A DNA stretch of 64,000 bases from NCBI GenBank assembly GCA_019911965.1, contig JAIOJF010000049.1, positions 37,535 to 101,534 on the forward strand, in the 5' to 3' direction. Source of the stretch: Paracoccaceae bacterium. Lineage in GTDB: Bacteria; Pseudomonadota; Alphaproteobacteria; Rhodobacterales; Rhodobacteraceae. The notes under the pieces were generated by a model, which was not told where the DNA came from, did no database searches, and worked only from the letters and a program-made list of their open reading frames with translations. This document shows, piece after piece, positions 35,035 to 43,369 of this stretch; the stretch's first letter is position 1; each line of letters opens with the position of its first letter. Both the position numbers and the translations under genes were made by a program.

Positions 35035-36459
35035 ATGGTTGACGCATCAATCGGAACGCCGGAGCAGCTCCGCGATCCGGACTTCATGCCACCGCTGTCC
35101 AAGGCGGTGCCGCTGGGTATCCAGCATGTTCTGGCGATGTTCGTGTCGAACGTCACCCCGGCCATCATCATCTGTGGCGCGGCGGGTTTCGGCTTCGGCT
35201 CGAACAGCCCGGATTTCCCGCAGATGATCTACATGATCCAGATGTCGATGTTCTTTGCCGGCATCGCCACCTTGTTCCAGACTATCGGCTTAGGCCCGGT
35301 CGGTGCGCGGCTTCCGGTCGTGCAGGGCACCAGCTTTGCCTTCATTCCGATCATGATCCCGCTGGTTGCCGGCAAGGGTGTCGATGCCATGGCCGTGGTG
35401 ATGGGCGGGGTGTTCATCGGCGGATTGTTCCATGCCAGCCTTGGGCTGTTCATCGGCAAGATCCGCTTTGCCCTGCCGCCGCTGGTCACCGGCCTTGTGG
35501 TCACGATGATCGGTCTGGCGCTGGTCAAGGTCGGCATTCAGTATGCCGCCGGTGGCGTGCCTGCGATGGCCAAGCCGGAATACGGCTCGTTGCTGAACTG
35601 GTCGATGGCGGGGGTCGTGATCGTGGTCACGCTGGGGCTGAAATTCTTCACGCGCGGCATGCTGTCGGTTTCGGCGGTGCTGGTCGGTTTGCTGGCGGGC
35701 TATGTGTTTGCCTTCTTGATCGGCGAGGTCAGCCTTGGCAGCGTAGGCCGCGCCGCCTCGTTCGCGTTGCCCAACCCGTTTCATTTCGGCATGGAATTCT
35801 CGGTTGCCGCCATCATCGGCTTTTGCCTGATGGCGATTGTTTCGGCGGTTGAAACCGTCGGCGACGTGTCGGGGATCACCAAGGGCGGTGCCGGGCGCGA
35901 GGCGACCGACAAGGAAATCCAGGGCGCGACCTATGCCGATGGTCTGGGCACGGCGGTGTCCGGCCTGTTCGGTGCGTTGCCCAACACCTCGTTCAGCCAG
36001 AATGTCGGCCTGATCGCCATGACCGGCGTGATGAGCCGGGGCGTCGTAACCATCGGTGCGGTATTCCTGATCCTCTGCGGGCTGGTGCCGAAAATCGGCG
36101 CGGTCATCTCGTCGGTGCCGATCGAGGTTCTGGGCGGCGGTGTGATCATAATGTTCGGCATGGTCGTGGCTGCCGGTATCTCGATGCTGTCGGATGTGAA
36201 CTGGAACCGGCGCAACATGGTGATCTTCGCCATCGCGCTGTCGCTGGGCCTTGGCTTGCAACTGGAGCCGAATGCGTTGCAATATCTGCCGGCGACGATC
36301 AAGGTTCTGGCCACGTCGGGCATCCTGCCGGCGGCGCTGATCGCCATCGTGCTGAACCTGATGCTGCCGGACGATCTGTCGGACGAGGCGACCGAAGAGG
36401 TTTCGGGCGGCATGGCCGGGCACGGGCTTGGCTCGATCAACAAGGACGATCACGTCTGA
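35035..36459 (+). CDS. Nucleobase:cation symporter-2 family permease (xanthine/urate/uracil)
   Basis: 474 residues with about 14 hydrophobic segments. NCS2 markers: N-terminal AVPLGIQHVLAMFVSNVTPAI pattern, VVQGTSFAFIPI in the first repeat and NTSFSQNVGLIAMTGVMSRG in TM10, which contains the substrate-specifying positions. Placed 23 bases after allA, it probably imports urate or xanthine for the pathway. Exact substrate cannot be decided. Confidence 0.9.
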   Translation: MVDASIGTPEQLRDPDFMPPLSKAVPLGIQHVLAMFVSNVTPAIIICGAAGFGFGSNSPDFPQMIYMIQMSMFFAGIATLFQTIGLGPVGARLPVVQGTSFAFIPIMIPLVAGKGVDAMAVVMGGVFIGGLFHASLGLFIGKIRFALPPLVTGLVVTMIGLALVKVGIQYAAGGVPAMAKPEYGSLLNWSMAGVVIVVTLGLKFFTRGMLSVSAVLVGLLAGYVFAFLIGEVSLGSVGRAASFALPNPFHFGMEFSVAAIIGFCLMAIVSAVETVGDVSGITKGGAGREATDKEIQGATYADGLGTAVSGLFGALPNTSFSQNVGLIAMTGVMSRGVVTIGAVFLILCGLVPKIGAVISSVPIEVLGGGVIIMFGMVVAAGISMLSDVNWNRRNMVIFAIALSLGLGLQLEPNALQYLPATIKVLATSGILPAALIAIVLNLMLPDDLSDEATEEVSGGMAGHGLGSINKDDHV

Positions 36460-36505
36460 TCGCCCCTGCGGAGGTGCAACCGCACCGCCGCGGATATTCA
36501 AACCA

Positions 36506-36536
36506 TGAAGCGGCGTGCCCCAGGTGCGCCGCTTCA
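36506..36536. terminator. Hairpin between the permease and TSUP genes
   Basis: TGAAGCGGCG at 36506-36515 pairs perfectly with CGCCGCTTCA at 36527-36536 across an 11-base loop. No T-run follows, so it may be a weak terminator or 3' end protector at the end of the purine operon. Confidence 0.45.
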
Positions 36537-36559
36537 CGCTGTAACGGAAGGGCCGCAAC

Positions 36560-37312
36560 GTGCTGGAATACTTCATACTCGCACTGGCCGGATTCGGGGC
36601 CGGGATGGTCAATACCATTGCCGGCGGCGGAACCTTCCTGACCTTTCCGGCACTGATCTGGGCCGGTGTGCCGCCGGTTACCGCCAATGCCACCAGCACG
36701 GTCGCGGTTTTTCCCGGCTATCTGGGCGGGGCGCTGGGTTATGTGGCGGAGTTGAAAACCCTGACCCGCGCGCAAGTGATCCGGCTGACCGCGATCACGC
36801 TGGCGGGCGGGCTGATCGGATCGCTGCTGCTGCTGGTCTCGTCCAACGCGGCGTTTTCGGCCATCGTGCCGTTCCTGTTGCTGTTCGCCACCACGGCGTT
36901 CCTGTTCGGGGACAAGCTGAAAACCTGGGCCGAGGCGCAATCGAGGGGCCTGCGCCCGGAAGGCGCGATGGGCCTGTTCCTGGTCAGCCTTTATGGCGGC
37001 TATTTCAACGGCGGCCTTGGCATCGTGCTGCTGGCCCTGTTCGCACTATGGGGCTGGCGGAATATTCACCTGATGAACGGGGTGAAAAGCGGTCTGTCTT
37101 TCGCCTTGTCGGCTATCTCGGTCGTGACCTTCGCGGTGGCCGGGCTGGTGGTCTGGCCGCTGGCGCTGCTGATGATGGTATCGGCGATCATCGGCGGCTA
37201 TGCCGGCGCGCGCGTTGCCAAGGCCATCCCGGTATCCGTGGTACGCGGCATCGTCGCCCTTATCGGCTATTCCATGAGCGCGGTGTTTTTCGCGCGCCTG
37301 TTCGGGGCCTGA
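36560..37312 (+). CDS. Sulfite exporter TauE/SafE (TSUP) family membrane protein
   Basis: 250 residues, seven to eight transmembrane helices in two repeats, with AGFGAGMVNTIAGGGTFLTFPAL in the first and the partner repeat GGYFNGGLGIVLLALFAL. TSUP proteins move sulfite, sulfoacetate or other small organosulfur anions. Start GTG 36560 with GGAAGGG about 8 bases upstream. It ends 18 bases from the convergent cobO. Substrate unknown. Confidence 0.85.
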   Translation: MLEYFILALAGFGAGMVNTIAGGGTFLTFPALIWAGVPPVTANATSTVAVFPGYLGGALGYVAELKTLTRAQVIRLTAITLAGGLIGSLLLLVSSNAAFSAIVPFLLLFATTAFLFGDKLKTWAEAQSRGLRPEGAMGLFLVSLYGGYFNGGLGIVLLALFALWGWRNIHLMNGVKSGLSFALSAISVVTFAVAGLVVWPLALLMMVSAIIGGYAGARVAKAIPVSVVRGIVALIGYSMSAVFFARLFGA

Positions 37313-37330
37313 CCGGCAAACGCCGCCGCC

Positions 37331-37966
37331 TCAGTATTCCACCCCAATCTGCGCCTTGATGCCCGAGCGGAAGGGGTGCTTCACCAGTTCCATCTCGGTC
37401 ACCAGATCGGCAATCTCGATCAGGTCGTCATGCGCGTTGCGCCCGGTCAGAACGACATGCGTCATCTCCGGCTTTTCGGACTTCAGGAAGGCCACCACCT
37501 CGGTGATATCGACGTAATCGTAGCGGATGGCGATGTTGATTTCGTCCAGCAGCACCATCTTGTTGGCCGGATCGCGAATCAGCTCCTTGGCCTTGGCCCA
37601 GGCCGCCTGCGCCATCTCGGTATCGCGGGACTTGTCCTGGGTTTCCCAGGTGAAGCCTTCGCCCATCGTGTGAAATTCGCAGATGTCAGAGAACCGCGAC
37701 AGGATCAGATCACGCTCGCCGGTGGACATGCCACCCTTGATGAACTGCACCACGGCGCATTGCATGCCATGCGCGATGCAGCGGAAGATCATGCCGAACG
37801 CCGCCGACGACTTGCCCTTGCCCTTGCCGGTATGGACAATGATCAGGCCCTTCCGGTCGGTCTTGGTCGCCATGATCTTGTCGCGCGCGACCTTCTTCTT
37901 GGCCATCTTCATCGCGTGGCGGTCAAGGTCCGGGCCCGTGTCAGGGTTGCTGTCGTCGGTCATCAT
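37331..37966 (-). CDS. cobO: Cob(I)yrinic acid a,c-diamide adenosyltransferase
   Basis: 211 residues of the BtuR/CobO family; transfers adenosyl from ATP to cob(I)yrinic acid diamide. The P-loop-like GKGKGKSS lies at 47-54, followed by QFIKGGMSTGERDL and LLDEINIA. It starts 4 bases after the GFA gene, so both share a transcript. Later and earlier B12 genes (cobN, cobW) are in the next leftward operon. Confidence 0.95.
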   Translation of the reverse strand: MMTDDSNPDTGPDLDRHAMKMAKKKVARDKIMATKTDRKGLIIVHTGKGKGKSSAAFGMIFRCIAHGMQCAVVQFIKGGMSTGERDLILSRFSDICEFHTMGEGFTWETQDKSRDTEMAQAAWAKAKELIRDPANKMVLLDEINIAIRYDYVDITEVVAFLKSEKPEMTHVVLTGRNAHDDLIEIADLVTEMELVKHPFRSGIKAQIGVEY

Positions 37967-37970
37967 TCCC

Positions 37971-38363
37971 TCATTTCCGTTTCAGATCGTCGCCCAGCGT
38001 GATCCAGTCTACCTGTTCGTCGGAATGGACATGCACCGTGGGCGTGTAATGCTTCTGGTCATCCAGACTCGCCGCGAAGAAGTGGATTTCACCCGCATAG
38101 CGATCCGCCTGATAAGCCATCTGCGACCCGCAATTCGCGCAAAACGAACGTACCACACCGTCAGACGAGGCATAAGTTTGCGGCGCGGCCCCGGTCCAGC
38201 GCCATTTGCCGTCCGGCACGCCGAAATAGCTGGTGAATGCTGCCGAGGTTGCCCGCCGACAGCTTTCGCAATGGCAATGCGCCATCCAGTTTTCCGGGCC
38301 GTCATAGGCGTAGGCGACGGCACCGCACAGGCAGCGCCCGGTTTTTGTGGCTGGGCCGGTCAT
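37971..38363 (-). CDS. GFA (glutathione-dependent formaldehyde-activating) family protein
   Basis: 130 residues with the GFA zinc-cysteine pattern: CLCGAVAY, HCHCESCRR and FCANCGSQMAY. The CENP-V/GFA fold holds two zinc ions. Members range from Gfa to proteins of unknown role, and the label implies no proven formaldehyde activity. It precedes cobO by 4 bases. Confidence 0.85.
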   Translation of the reverse strand: MTGPATKTGRCLCGAVAYAYDGPENWMAHCHCESCRRATSAAFTSYFGVPDGKWRWTGAAPQTYASSDGVVRSFCANCGSQMAYQADRYAGEIHFFAASLDDQKHYTPTVHVHSDEQVDWITLGDDLKRK

Positions 38364-38433
38364 TTCACAGGATTCCGCTGGTTCGTTCAGCGGTCAGCTT
38401 ATCGTTTGATCGTCGGGGCGTACAGCCTGCGGC

Positions 38434-38464
38434 AAAGAAAAAGGCAGGACCATTGGGTCCTGCC
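38434..38464 (-). terminator. Strong intrinsic terminator
   Basis: GGCAGGACC at 38443-38451 and GGTCCTGCC at 38456-38464 make a perfect 9-bp stem with a 4-base loop; on the minus strand it is followed by TTTTTCTTT (38442 down to 38434). It lies about 70 bases before the GFA start codon and 210 bases past the end of the cobN-GNAT genes. Confidence 0.85.
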
Positions 38465-38546
38465 AGGTGCGGGGGTCAAGCCCCCTCAGGGAAGTTCATG
38501 ATCCGTGGTCAAATCCGTAGGGAGGACGGAGATAACCGCAAAACAC
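38434..38546 (-). ncRNA. Candidate FnrL-dependent small RNA
   Basis: Read leftward from about 38546. Upstream is a perfect FNR box (38581-38594) centred about 41.5 bases from this point and a -10-like AAGAAT at 38558-38553. The transcript would contain a small hairpin (38514-38530, stem TCCGT/ACGGA) that exposes the loop CCTCCCT, an anti-Shine-Dalgarno sequence, then a GGGGG/CCCCC hairpin (38471-38485), and end at a perfect 9-bp terminator hairpin followed by TTTTTCTTT. About 113 bases, no coding potential beyond a 7-codon frame. All of this is inference from sequence; no homolog was recognised. It could instead be the leader of the GFA-cobO transcript. Confidence 0.5.
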
Positions 38547-38580
38547 TTAAGCATTCTTGAAAATGAATGATGCTTCAGCC

Positions 38581-38594
38581 TTGATCCAGATCAA
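38581..38594. promoter_or_regulatory. FNR/FnrL binding site
   Basis: TTGATCCAGATCAA is a perfect match to the FNR half-site consensus TTGAT-N4-ATCAA. Only leftward transcription is served, because the gene on its right ends there. FnrL is the oxygen-sensing regulator of Rhodobacterales. Confidence 0.75.
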
Positions 38595-38675
38595 ATTCCG
38601 GAAATTTTTTCCAACTGGTTAGGTTTTGCATCGGCGCCGGTATTGCGCCCGCGGCAGACAGATATCCGGATCCGC

Positions 38676-39152
38676 TCAAAACTGATCCAGATGCAATCGC
38701 ATGGTGATGCTGGTCGGGCGATCAAAGCCGGGATGGGCGGTTTGTCCGGTCTGCCTGAAACCCAGTTTGCGGAACGCCGCATGGTTCTCCACCAGTTCCA
38801 CCCGTGTCTGAAGTTCCAGCGCCACCAGCCCTTGATCCCGTGCGCGACCAGCCGCCTTGGCAACCAGCGCACGGGCGATGCCATGACCGCGCCAGGGTTC
38901 AGCGACGGCCAGTTTACCAAGATACAGCGCATCACCCTTGCGGCTGAGAAACAGGCAGGCCACCGGTTCTGCCGCGATCTCGGCAATCCAGATCTCGCCG
39001 GTCACGGCAGCGGCTTCAATCGCTTCGCCCGTCAGGCGATGCACCGACGAAGGCGGGTCGATCCGGCCGTCCATATAGGCGAAGGCCGTGCCGATCAGGT
39101 TCGCCAGCATAGCCAGCACCGGATCGCCGGGCAGCGCCTGTCGCAGCCTCAC
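38676..39152 (-). CDS. GNAT family N-acetyltransferase
   Basis: 158 residues with the acetyl-CoA site in LYLGKLAVAEPWRGHGIARALV (core pattern R-G-H-G-I-A) and the GNAT fold ending LELQTRVELVENHAAFRKLGF. I set the start at GTG 39152, which overlaps the cobN stop as GTGA. An upstream in-frame ATG would lie inside cobN. It closes the riboswitch-led B12 operon. Substrate unknown. Confidence 0.8.
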   Translation of the reverse strand: MRLRQALPGDPVLAMLANLIGTAFAYMDGRIDPPSSVHRLTGEAIEAAAVTGEIWIAEIAAEPVACLFLSRKGDALYLGKLAVAEPWRGHGIARALVAKAAGRARDQGLVALELQTRVELVENHAAFRKLGFRQTGQTAHPGFDRPTSITMRLHLDQF

Positions 39153-42100
39153 CGCAGCGCCTCGATCAGCGCGCGGGCCGAGTTGGATTTCGGCTGCCAA
39201 AGGCCGCGCTCGATCGCCTCGGCCAGCCGCTCGGCGATTTCGCGCAAGGCGGGGGCGTTGTGGTCGGCGATGAATTGCCGGGTTTCGTCATCTTCCAGAA
39301 AGGCGGCATGGACCAGATCGAAATGGTGGTTGCGCACCGCGCCGGTGGTGGCGGCGAAGGCGAACAGGTAATCGACCGTCGCGGCCATCTCGAAGGCCCC
39401 CTTGTAGCCGTGGCGCTTGACCCCGTCGATCCATTTCGGGTTGACCACGCGCGAGCGCACGACGCGGCCGATCTCGTCATCCAGGGTGCGGATCAGCGGG
39501 CGTTCGGGGCGGGAATGGTCGTTGTGATAGATCGGGCGGTCGCGGCCCTGCAACGTGCTGACCGCCGCCGCCGCCCCGCCTTCAAACTGGTAGTAATCGT
39601 CGCTGTCCAGCAGGTCATGCTCGCGGTTATCCTGATTCTGCACCACCGCCTCGGCCTGGCCAAGCCGGGCCTCGAAGGCGGCGCGGGCGCGGGTGCCTTC
39701 CGCCTTGCCGCCATAGGCATAGCCGCCCCAGTCCAGATAGGCATCGGCCAGATCGGCCTTCGAGGCCCAGAGCCGCTCGTCGATCATCGCCTGCAACCCG
39801 GCACCATATGCTCCGGGTTTGGAGCCGAACACCCGGAATTGCCCGTCCACCCCTTCGGCGGCGGCGCGGGCGGCGGCGGGGTTCATGTCGGGCGGTTCAT
39901 CCAGCGCCATCACGGCGCGGGCGGCGCTGTCGATCAGATCGATCTGCGCCGGGAAGGCATCGCGGAAAAAACCCGAGACACGAAGCGTCACATCCACCCG
40001 AGGCCGGTCCAGCACAGACAGGGGCAGGATTTCAAAGCCGGTGACGCGGCGATTGGCGCTGTCCCATTGCGGCTTCACCCCCATCAGCGCAAGCGCCTGC
40101 GCGATATCATCGCCGCCGGTGCGCATGTTGGCGGTGCCCCAGGCGGTCAGCAACAATGCGCGCGGCCAATCGCCTTCGCTCTGCAAATGCTTTTCAATCA
40201 GCAGGTTGGCCGATTTCCAGCCCAGGGCCCAGGCGGTTGGTGTGGGAATGGCGCGGCTGTCGACGCTGTAGAAATTGCGGCCGGTCGGAAGTACGTCAAG
40301 GCGGCCGCGGGTCGGCGCACCGGATGGTGCCGGGGCGACGAACTGCCCTTTCAGGGCGGTGAGAAGGCCCGCCCCCTCGTCCCTGCCGCAGGCGGCCAGA
40401 ACCGGCGCGACCACGGCTTCGATTTCCGCCATGACGGCGCCCGAGGCATCGCCGGGCGGTGTCGCCCCGCCGTCCAGCAGCGCCGCTGCCAGCAATTCCA
40501 GCCGTTCGACGGTATCGCCGGTACTGCGCCAATGCGCCTGCGAGATATCTGCCAATGCGTCTGGCCTCGGCCCGGCCCAGGCCGCTGCCATGTCGCAATC
40601 CAATGGGTCAAACGCCAGACCGAAATCCAACGCTAATGCGCGCGGCAGCGAGGCATTGCCGCCCTTTCCGTCGCTGCGTGGAATGCGGGTCAGTGCCAGC
40701 AGCAGATCGCGCGCCAGACGGCCCTCGGGGGATATGCCGAAAACGTGCAGGCCGTCCCGGATCTGCGCCTCTTTCAACTCGCACAGATAGGCATCCAGCC
40801 GCGCCAGATCGCCGGCCTCGTCGGTTCCCGACATGCCGACATCCTCGGCCAGCCCGGTGGCCGAACTCAACGCCAGAATCTCGCCGCGCAGATGCGCCAG
40901 ACGGCGGGGATCGACCCCGGCGGCCTCGTAATATTCATCGACCAATGCTTCAAGATCACGCATCGGCCCGTAGCTTTCCGCCCGCGTCAGGGGCGGTGTC
41001 AGATGGTCGATGATCACCGCCTGTGCGCGGCGCTTGGCCTGCGTGCCTTCGCCCGGATCATTGACGATGAAGGGATAGACATGCGGCATCGGGCCAAGGG
41101 CGGCCTCGGGGAAGCATTCTTCGGACAAGGCTACCGATTTGCCCGGCAGCCATTCCAGATTGCCGTGCTTGCCCATATGTACGATGGCATGGGCGCGGAA
41201 CTGGTGGCGCAGCCAGAAATAGAACGCCAGGTAATTATGCGGCGGCACCAGATCGGGGGAATGGTAGGTTTCGGACGGGTCGATGTTATAGCCACGCGCC
41301 GGTTGCACCCCCACGACGACATTGCCGAATTGCAGCACCGACAGCGCGAAATGCCCGCAATCGACCTCGCCGGGGCTGTAGAACGGATCAGCCTCGGGGC
41401 GGCCCCAGCGAGCCTCGATCCGCTCGCGCAGGGCCAGCGGCAACTGGCCGTAATCAATCTGGTAATCGGCCATCGACATCTCGACACCGCCGGTCCGCGA
41501 CGCCCGGTCGGTCAGCCAGTTGGTCGGCCCGGCCAGGATCGCCTGCATCAGCGCATCCGCGTCCTTCGGCGGATCGGTCAGCCGGTAGCCTTCGGTGGCC
41601 AGCAGGTTCAGCACATGAATGGTCGCCGCCGGGGTATCCAGCCCGACGCCATTGGCCAGACGTCCGTCCTTGTTGGGATAATTCGCCAGCACCAGCGCCA
41701 CCCGGCGATCCGCCTCGGGGGTCTGGCGCAGTTTTGCCCAGTTGGTTGCCAGATCGGCGACGAAATCAATCCGGTCGCCGCGCGCGCGATAGGCGGCGAT
41801 GGGGCATTGGGTGGCCTCGTCGAAAAACGCCTCGCCCTTGAAGCTGACGGCGCGGCTTAGGATCCGGCCATCGACCTCAGGCAGGGCCACGTTCATGGCG
41901 ATGTCGCGTGCCGACAGGCCGGATGGCCCCTCGGCCCAGGAGGCTTCGGATGATCCCGCCAGGACCACCTGGAACACCGGCGCGTCATTAGCGGCGGCGG
42001 CGTTCAGCGGGTTGTCCGGGGCGTTATCGCCCTGATGCGGCGAGCCGACGGCGAAGGCGGTGCAATTCAGGATCACCGAAGGCGGCGCGGCGGCAAACAG

Positions 42101-42859
42101 CGATTGCAGGGTTGCCGCCGAAACCGGGTCTTTCAGCGAGGCCACGAATACCGGCAAGGGGTTCAGCCCGCGCCGCAGCAGCGCCTTGACCAGCCGGTTG
42201 ACCGGATTGAGGCCCGCGCCCTGCACCAGTGCGCGGTAAAACACCAGCGGCACCACCGGCGCGCCATCTGTCCAGTGCGCGCGGAGGCTGGCCAGGTCCG
42301 GTGCCTCGCTTCCGGGCCAATACAGGCCGGCCCGCAGCAGCGGGCGGGCGGTTTGCGGACGCTCCGTGCCATCCAGCATCGCCTTGCCGTAACGCAGGAA
42401 ATTGCCGGCGTTTTCCGGCCCGCCCTCCAGCATATAGGCCCAGAGGTTCTCCCAATCGTCGCGCGGGATGGTCGACAGGCGGAACAATTCCTCGTCCGGC
42501 TTGTCGTCGCCGGGCAGGGCGGCGAATGGCACGCCGGCCTGTGCCAGCCGGATCGAGTATTGCTCCAGCCCGTATTTCCAGTAGCCCGCGCCGCCCAGCA
42601 CCCGTGCGATCACCAGCCCCGATCTCGTGGCGCAGGTATCCAGATGCAGATCGACCGACATCGGGTGTTGCAGGTGGATCAGGCTGGCCAGCCTCAGCGA
42701 CGGCGCATCTGCACCGAGTTCGCCGCGGGCCTCCGACAGGGCGGCCAGTTCGGTATCGGCGGCGGAGATGACGACGATTTCCGCCGGGCTTTGCCCCAGA
42801 TCGACCGGCTCGGCCCCGTCGTCAATCGTGCCGGGTTGGGCGGCCAGAAGATGCATCAA
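39149..42859 (-). CDS. cobN: Cobaltochelatase subunit CobN
   Basis: 1236 residues (1235 if the second Met is used). Large subunit of the aerobic ATP-dependent cobalt chelatase (CobN-CobS-CobT), which inserts cobalt into hydrogenobyrinic acid a,c-diamide. Family markers are MHLLAAQPG at the N-terminus, VHMGKHGNLEWLPGKSVALS in the middle (metal/porphyrinoid binding) and RSRVVNPKWIDGVKRHGYKG near the C-terminus. cobS and cobT are not here. It lies in the cobalamin-riboswitch operon, 51 bases after a GNAT gene. Confidence 0.96.
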   Translation of the reverse strand: MMHLLAAQPGTIDDGAEPVDLGQSPAEIVVISAADTELAALSEARGELGADAPSLRLASLIHLQHPMSVDLHLDTCATRSGLVIARVLGGAGYWKYGLEQYSIRLAQAGVPFAALPGDDKPDEELFRLSTIPRDDWENLWAYMLEGGPENAGNFLRYGKAMLDGTERPQTARPLLRAGLYWPGSEAPDLASLRAHWTDGAPVVPLVFYRALVQGAGLNPVNRLVKALLRRGLNPLPVFVASLKDPVSAATLQSLFAAAPPSVILNCTAFAVGSPHQGDNAPDNPLNAAAANDAPVFQVVLAGSSEASWAEGPSGLSARDIAMNVALPEVDGRILSRAVSFKGEAFFDEATQCPIAAYRARGDRIDFVADLATNWAKLRQTPEADRRVALVLANYPNKDGRLANGVGLDTPAATIHVLNLLATEGYRLTDPPKDADALMQAILAGPTNWLTDRASRTGGVEMSMADYQIDYGQLPLALRERIEARWGRPEADPFYSPGEVDCGHFALSVLQFGNVVVGVQPARGYNIDPSETYHSPDLVPPHNYLAFYFWLRHQFRAHAIVHMGKHGNLEWLPGKSVALSEECFPEAALGPMPHVYPFIVNDPGEGTQAKRRAQAVIIDHLTPPLTRAESYGPMRDLEALVDEYYEAAGVDPRRLAHLRGEILALSSATGLAEDVGMSGTDEAGDLARLDAYLCELKEAQIRDGLHVFGISPEGRLARDLLLALTRIPRSDGKGGNASLPRALALDFGLAFDPLDCDMAAAWAGPRPDALADISQAHWRSTGDTVERLELLAAALLDGGATPPGDASGAVMAEIEAVVAPVLAACGRDEGAGLLTALKGQFVAPAPSGAPTRGRLDVLPTGRNFYSVDSRAIPTPTAWALGWKSANLLIEKHLQSEGDWPRALLLTAWGTANMRTGGDDIAQALALMGVKPQWDSANRRVTGFEILPLSVLDRPRVDVTLRVSGFFRDAFPAQIDLIDSAARAVMALDEPPDMNPAAARAAAEGVDGQFRVFGSKPGAYGAGLQAMIDERLWASKADLADAYLDWGGYAYGGKAEGTRARAAFEARLGQAEAVVQNQDNREHDLLDSDDYYQFEGGAAAAVSTLQGRDRPIYHNDHSRPERPLIRTLDDEIGRVVRSRVVNPKWIDGVKRHGYKGAFEMAATVDYLFAFAATTGAVRNHHFDLVHAAFLEDDETRQFIADHNAPALREIAERLAEAIERGLWQPKSNSARALIEALR

Positions 42860-42910
42860 CCTGCACCCTGACGGTGACGGATATGTCGGGCGAGGATGTG
42901 CATGGCCGGC

Positions 42911-43369
42911 TCAGATGCGCTTTTCCATGAAGATCGACAATGGATCGTCGGGATAATCCCCGAACGGGCCGCGCGGCTCGTAGCCCTGCGCCTTGTACAG
43001 GCGATGTGCCGCCGCCAGCGTATTGCCGGTTTCCAGCCTCAGGATCGTCAGGCCCTCGGCGCGGGCCTCGTCCTCGATCCGGTCCAGCAGCCGCTTGCCC
43101 AGCCGCGCGCCACGTTTGGCCGGGTCAACAAACATCGACTTCAATTCGCCATAGCCGTCATGGATCGCCAGCGCGCCGCAACCGGCGGCGATACCGTTCA
43201 GATCGGCGATGAAGAAGCGGATATTGTCGGCCTTCAGCGCCTCGATTGAAAGGTAGTGGTTGGATTCCGCCGGGAACAGCGATTGCATCAGCGCATGGCT
43301 GGCCTCAAGCAGGGCGCGGGCACCGTCCTCGGCCGGATCGCCGAGGCGGATATTGACATCGGCGGTCAT
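42911..43369 (-). CDS. GNAT family N-acetyltransferase
   Basis: 152 residues: MFVDPAKRGARLGKRLLDRIEDEA is the acetyl-CoA-binding region (R-G-x-x-L-G), followed by LRLETGNTLAAAHRLYKAQGY. ATG overlaps the cobW stop (ATGA). It resembles the small GNAT proteins often found in metal- or cofactor-related operons, but no substrate is known. Confidence 0.82.
   Translation of the reverse strand: MTADVNIRLGDPAEDGARALLEASHALMQSLFPAESNHYLSIEALKADNIRFFIADLNGIAAGCGALAIHDGYGELKSMFVDPAKRGARLGKRLLDRIEDEARAEGLTILRLETGNTLAAAHRLYKAQGYEPRGPFGDYPDDPLSIFMEKRI

Noticed and set aside
38581..38594. FNR box acting on a rightward gene
   Set aside because: The gene to the right ends here and is read leftward; no rightward start follows.
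39153..39200. Upstream ATG for the GNAT gene inside cobN
   Set aside because: The GTG at 39152 gives a GTGA overlap typical of coupled genes and a normal GNAT N-terminus.
39260..42871. Long plus-strand frames opposite cobN
   Set aside because: cobN is recognisable end to end on the minus strand; the plus-strand frames are low-complexity shadows.
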